From positions 1 to 24,704 of the forward strand of contig CAZXIC010000015.1 in assembly GCA_964640195.1 (NCBI GenBank): a DNA stretch of 24,704 nt, in the 5' to 3' direction. This DNA comes from CAZXIC01 sp964640195. GTDB taxonomy: Archaea; Iainarchaeota; Iainarchaeia; Iainarchaeales; GCA-2688035. Shown here in pieces: positions 21,919 to 24,704 of the stretch (positions are counted from its first letter, which is position 1; every line of letters starts with the position of its first letter). The notes beneath the pieces are model-generated. The model searched no databases. It was not told the DNA's origin and saw only the letters and a program-made list of their open reading frames with translations. The position numbers and the translations under genes are program-made.

Positions 21919-22986
21919 TTGCCGCAAGAAATAAAAAAACTCAAAGAACCGTGTACTTTTAGGCCATTGTCAAAAATGCTTCCACTAAGCACCCCCTTTT
22001 CTATTATGATAGACCCCTGCAACATTTGCAACTTTAAATGTTCCTTTTGTCCAACTGGTTACCCGAAATTGCTCAAAAAGGTTTCCAGGCCCCGGGGAAT
22101 GATGGAATTTGACTTATTCTGCAAGGTGATTGACGATTTACTGGAATTTGACAAGAAGATAGAGAAAATTAATTTGTATAAAGACGGAGAACCGTTCCTA
22201 AATAAAAACATAGGTAAGATGATTGCCTACGCCAAAAGCAAAGACGTTGGTAAAAATATCCACATAACCACCAATGGGTCTTTAATCAATAAAGATAAGG
22301 CCATAGAAATTATTGAGGCAGGACTCGACTCCATAAGAATCTCAGTTGAACACGTTAATGATGAAGGCTACAAAAAGATTACAAGAACCCCCGCCAAGTA
22401 CAATGTCATTAGAAGAAACGTGGAATTTCTATATAATGAAAAAGAGAAAAGAGAAAGCGGTTTGAGTATTCATGCCAAAATAAATGATATTGGCTTGTCA
22501 GATTTTGAAAAAAAGAAATTCATTGGAGACTTTGGACCAATTTCAGACACTATAAACATCAACCCGCTAACAGGATGGAACAATACGCAGGGACATGATT
22601 TCACTTTGGGACTCGGCTCTTCAGTTACTACTACAAGTTATAAAAATTCTCCTGCAAAAAAGAACAGGAAAGTGTGCCCTGACTTATTTTATACAATGGC
22701 AGTCAATTTCAATGGATTAGTATCCATATGCTGTGCTGACTGGAGTTTTGCAGCTTTGATAGGGGATGTAAAAAAGACGAGCCTGATTGACATTTGGAAT
22801 GGAAAGAGATTACGACAATTTAGACTACTTCATTTAAAAGGTGAAAGAAAAAAAATTAAAGCGTGTGCAGATTGTGATGTTTTATCTGGAGTTCCCATGG
22901 AATCAGACCTTGATGATGATGCAACCAATCTATTGGAATTATATAAAGAAAAAACGAAGGTGAAAAGCGAAGTAGGAGCGGATTAA
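21919..22986 (+). CDS. Radical SAM/SPASM domain protein
   Basis: 355 residues starting at TTG 21919 behind a GGGGG SD; the preceding stop ends at 21917. The radical SAM motif is C37-x3-C41-x2-C44 in CNICNFKCSFCPTG. Further motifs are LYKDGEPFLN, HITTNGSLI and SIRISVEH. A C-terminal SPASM-like region has CPDLF...NFNGLVSICCADW, IWNGKRLRQFRLLH and CADCD, suggesting an auxiliary Fe-S cluster. Relatives act in peptide maturation and in polysaccharide or cofactor modification. No precursor peptide is evident beside it, and the following GT-B-like fragment favours a surface-glycan role (inference). It is translationally tied to the B12 radical SAM gene. Confidence 0.92.
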   Translation: MPQEIKKLKEPCTFRPLSKMLPLSTPFSIMIDPCNICNFKCSFCPTGYPKLLKKVSRPRGMMEFDLFCKVIDDLLEFDKKIEKINLYKDGEPFLNKNIGKMIAYAKSKDVGKNIHITTNGSLINKDKAIEIIEAGLDSIRISVEHVNDEGYKKITRTPAKYNVIRRNVEFLYNEKEKRESGLSIHAKINDIGLSDFEKKKFIGDFGPISDTININPLTGWNNTQGHDFTLGLGSSVTTTSYKNSPAKKNRKVCPDLFYTMAVNFNGLVSICCADWSFAALIGDVKKTSLIDIWNGKRLRQFRLLHLKGERKKIKACADCDVLSGVPMESDLDDDATNLLELYKEKTKVKSEVGAD

Positions 22987-23430
22987 ATGTTAGAGAAGAA
23001 GCCGTGTTTTGATTGGGAGCGAAGCATACTCATTGTAAGCGCTGCCGAGATGCCCAGTTGGATTGAGAGAACGCTGCGAGACATAAGTGAAGTAGGCAAG
23101 GATTTCTTTATAACCATCCGCCCACACCAAGGAGAGAACAGAGACAATGAATTCCAGAAGTATATTAAAGAGCTGGGGCTGAAGAACGCGAGGGTTAGCA
23201 GGGAAGAGGATATCTATAAGCAAATAAAGAGCCATCGGCTGACAGTAACTTTTTGTTCAAGTGTTTTTCTGGAGGCTCTGGTAATGAATTGCTTGGTGAT
23301 AGAGTACGCCTTTAATTCTTGGATAAAAACCAATTCATTGATGCTGAATCTTGGAAAAAAAGCAGAAGCAGTTAGACCTTTAGTAGTAGAGACAAAGGAG
23401 AGATTCCAGGCAATAGTCGGAGGACTGTGA
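22987..23430 (+). CDS. GT-B-like glycan/glycerophosphate transferase C-terminal fragment
   Basis: 147 residues directly after the previous stop, with SD GGAG 7 nt upstream of ATG 22987. The segment FFITIRPHQGE, then SREEDIYKQIKSH, TVTFCSSVFLEALVMNCLVIEY resembles the C-terminal nucleotide-sugar-binding half of GT-B enzymes such as CDP-glycerol transferases or capsule synthases: a RPH motif, then S-S-x3-EA and a V-I strand. The N-terminal half expected of a full enzyme (more than 350 residues) is absent, so it is probably a remnant, though a short stand-alone protein is possible. Its stop codon lies 1 nt before the attR-like repeat. Confidence 0.6.
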   Translation: MLEKKPCFDWERSILIVSAAEMPSWIERTLRDISEVGKDFFITIRPHQGENRDNEFQKYIKELGLKNARVSREEDIYKQIKSHRLTVTFCSSVFLEALVMNCLVIEYAFNSWIKTNSLMLNLGKKAEAVRPLVVETKERFQAIVGGL

Positions 23431-23431
23431 T

Positions 23432-23448
23432 ACTCTCACCGGGGCTAA
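23432..23448 (+). repeat. attR-like copy of tRNA-Gln 3' end
   Basis: An exact 17-bp copy of 20277-20293 without the rest of a tRNA. It marks the right boundary of the island. Confidence 0.75.
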
Positions 23449-23475
23449 GAGCCATTGGTTTGTTATGCGGCTCTT
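23447..23475 (+). terminator. Stem-loop beyond attR (ancestral tRNA-Gln terminator?)
   Basis: A perfect 7-bp stem AAGAGCC (23447-23453) with GGCTCTT (23469-23475) and a 15-nt loop, followed by TCATACT. In the pre-insertion chromosome it would have abutted the tRNA-Gln 3' end. It now ends the island operon. Confidence 0.4.
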
Positions 23476-23480
23476 TCATA

Positions 23481-24440
23481 CTACGCTTGTGGCGCGTAAT
23501 AAATTTTTTCCGTTTTGAAGATGGTTATCCAGCTGAATTCTTTTAGTATGTCGGGAAACGTTAGCCTTATCTCCCTCATTAATTCATGGAAATCCTTCGG
23601 CGCTGGGAGCATTGCCTCAAATTCCAGGTCACTGATGCCGATTGCCTCTGTTACGAACATTACATTTGTTTTGCTTTTGAGGAAAGAAATCAATTGCCGG
23701 TACTTTTCAACTGAAAGGTTTTGCAGTCGCATAAAGACCTTGTGCCAGGTATAGCCGATTTTCGCATAGTCCAAAACAACCATGTACCCCAGGATAACCT
23801 TGTTTTTTTCAAGCCTTTTTATCCTGTACTTCACTGCCTTGTCTGATATGCTCAGCTGCCTGGCTATTTCAACAAGCGATGCCCTGCTGTTTTTTGCCAG
23901 GACGCTGAGGATTTTGCTGTCAACAGCGTCTATTTCAAAACGCGAGAACTTTTGCTCCATTATCAGCTCATTCAAGATTTTTTCTTTTGTGAGGTATCTG
24001 TGGCTAATGTGGTGCGCCCTTACAATAAAGGAAACGTCCACTGCCTTAAGAAACTCGCCAAACCTGAACTTTAGTTGCTTTACTGCGTTGTCAAAATCGA
24101 GCATGTCCTTTGACCACAGGATTATCGCAAGGTCGTATGCGCCGTCAAGCCTAAGAACCCAGCCAACGTCCTGCATTTGCAGGGCAAATTTGACGATTTC
24201 ATCCTCGTTGTAACTGCCCTGCAGTTTTATCCACAGCCTTGCGCTTTGCCTCTGCAGTTTGAATACATCAATTACAGCATAGTAGCCGAGGATTACCTTG
24301 CTGCTTTCAAGCTTTTCAAGCCTCTGTTTTACCGCCTGCTTCGACAAGCGAACTTTCCTAGCCAAATCAGCAACAGGCTGTCTTGAGTTCTTATCCAGTT
24401 CAACCAGCAATTTCCTGTCAATCAAATCCAACTTATACAT
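23481..24440 (-). CDS. Tandem Lrp/AsnC-type transcriptional regulator
   Basis: 319 residues made of two Lrp/AsnC units in a row. Unit 1 (about 1-150) has LDLIDRKLLVELDKNSRQP, the HTH recognition helix LSKQAVKQRLEKLE and a RAM-like beta domain. Unit 2 (about 165-319) repeats this with DAVDSKILSVLAKNSRAS, ISDKAVKYRIKRLE and VILGYMVVLDY. Such doubled Lrp proteins occur in DPANN and other archaea; single Lrp proteins bind DNA as dimers and often sense amino acids, so one polypeptide may act as a built-in dimer. TTTATAAT at 24464-24471 is 27 nt before ATG 24440, so the mRNA is leaderless. It is divergent from the mini-ORFs and a candidate regulator of them. Confidence 0.92.
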   Translation of the reverse strand: MYKLDLIDRKLLVELDKNSRQPVADLARKVRLSKQAVKQRLEKLESSKVILGYYAVIDVFKLQRQSARLWIKLQGSYNEDEIVKFALQMQDVGWVLRLDGAYDLAIILWSKDMLDFDNAVKQLKFRFGEFLKAVDVSFIVRAHHISHRYLTKEKILNELIMEQKFSRFEIDAVDSKILSVLAKNSRASLVEIARQLSISDKAVKYRIKRLEKNKVILGYMVVLDYAKIGYTWHKVFMRLQNLSVEKYRQLISFLKSKTNVMFVTEAIGISDLEFEAMLPAPKDFHELMREIRLTFPDILKEFSWITIFKTEKIYYAPQA

Positions 24441-24460
24441 ATATTAACAATTGTAAAAAA

Positions 24461-24472
24461 AATATTATAAAT
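24461..24472 (-). promoter_or_regulatory. TATA box of the Lrp gene
   Basis: Minus-strand ATTTATAATATT is centred about 27 nt upstream of ATG 24440, indicating a leaderless transcript. Confidence 0.55.
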
Positions 24473-24548
24473 ATTTCCTTTAGTTCTGTAAATCATCAAA
24501 AATTCTTATTAATCCGCTTGTAAGGGTTAATATATGGAGGCGCGTGTT

Positions 24549-24629
24549 ATGAGGGCGTGGATTAAAGACCTTGCCACAAAAAGGCAGGGAACAGAAAAAA
24601 GAGGCGAGGGCTGCTGCCCAAACTTTTGA
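24549..24629 (+). CDS. Mini-ORF, 26 aa, ending CCPNF
   Basis: ATG 24549 follows a GGAGG SD (24536-24540) by 8 nt, and TTATTAAT near 24504-24511 could be its box, so translation is plausible. The peptide is basic and starts MRAWIKDLATKRQ, with a Gly-Glu-Gly then Cys-Cys-Pro-Asn-Phe tail. It shares the spacing W-I-x2-L-x3-R-Q with the next ORF. An alternative ATG at 24534 adds five residues but would place the SD inside the gene. It is not recognised, and could be a regulatory leader peptide, a small protein or a modified-peptide precursor. Confidence 0.4.
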   Translation: MRAWIKDLATKRQGTEKRGEGCCPNF

Positions 24630-24647
24630 TAAGCAAGAGGATGAAAA

Positions 24648-24704
24648 ATGAACAGCACTTGGATTACCGGTCTAACGGCTGAAAGGCAGATAAAAGCATT
24701 GCAC
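24648..24704 (+). CDS. Start of an unknown gene, partial (runs off window)
   Basis: ATG 24648 has a GAGG SD 7 nt upstream and an open frame of 19 codons to the edge, MNSTWITGLTAERQIKALH. Its first residues resemble the mini-ORF upstream (W-I-x2-L-x3-R-Q). Too short to classify. Confidence 0.45.
   Translation, partial: MNSTWITGLTAERQIKALH

Larger units (their letters stand above)
20277..23448. mobile_element. Putative tRNA-Gln-integrated island, about 3.2 kb
   Basis: The segment is bounded by exact 17-bp repeats of the tRNA-Gln 3' end. It carries two radical-SAM genes and a GT-B-like fragment with visibly higher A+T and AAA/ATA/TTA codons than flanking genes. No integrase, replication or structural gene remains, so it is a decayed island or a passively moved cassette. 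Basis: repeats and composition seen, mechanism inferred. Confidence 0.65.

Noticed and set aside
1..24704. CRISPR arrays, insertion sequences or rRNA genes
   Set aside because: No regularly spaced direct repeats, transposase frames or rRNA-like sequence were seen.

Overview
The window is archaeal. Many genes have an AT-rich box about 25-30 nt upstream and a very short or absent leader, while operon-internal genes carry Shine-Dalgarno (SD) sequences (GGAGG, GGTGAT). Both tRNA genes have introns at position 37/38 with bulge-helix-bulge (BHB) splice motifs. The aspartyl-tRNA synthetase is archaeal-type, and there is a GatCAB amidotransferase, a tandem Lrp/AsnC regulator and a two-HTH (COG3398-like) regulator. 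GC is moderate with many CTG-CAG codon pairs. I cannot fix the lineage; a DPANN archaeon (for example Diapherotrites-like) is a guess from the mix of small membrane proteins, the DAP lysine pathway and GatCAB.

Layout. (1) 1-1482 (-): a large membrane-anchored beta-sandwich surface protein, open at the left edge. (2) 1621-2623: a degenerate RibC-like protein converging on a conserved hypothetical, overlapping by 17 bp. (3) 2680-7797: a lysine (diaminopimelate) cluster arranged divergently, dapB-dapA on minus and aminotransferase-dapF-lysA on plus. (4) 7808-8938 (-): a coiled-coil protein. (5) 9029-10742: two DNA-repair-like genes, a ligase-associated-type MBL exonuclease and a MagIII/EndoIII-like glycosylase. 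(6) 10791-17725: an Asn-tRNA formation block with a putatively non-discriminating AspRS, GatC, GatA, an inositol-monophosphatase-family enzyme, an MBL hydrolase, GatB with an extra N-terminal YbaK/ProX-type editing domain, and YjbQ. (7) 17726-18881: a structured intergenic region that looks like a small RNA gene, followed by a three-helix membrane protein and a two-HTH regulator. (8) 18920-20292: a small VanZ/YjdF-like membrane protein, tRNA-Ile(GAT), a SAM methyltransferase and tRNA-Gln(TTG). (9) 20294-23431: an AT-rich island of two radical-SAM genes and a GT-B-like fragment. It lies between the tRNA-Gln 3' end and an exact 17-bp copy of that end, so it looks like an old tRNA-targeted integration. 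(10) 23481-24704: a tandem Lrp regulator divergent from two tiny ORFs that resemble each other.

Most unusual points: the YbaK::GatB fusion, which puts a possible aminoacyl-tRNA proofreading module on the amidotransferase; a candidate small RNA that exposes several anti-SD-like C-rich stretches; the att-flanked radical-SAM island; and the tandem mini-ORFs at the right edge. No CRISPR array, rRNA, insertion sequence or integrase was seen.
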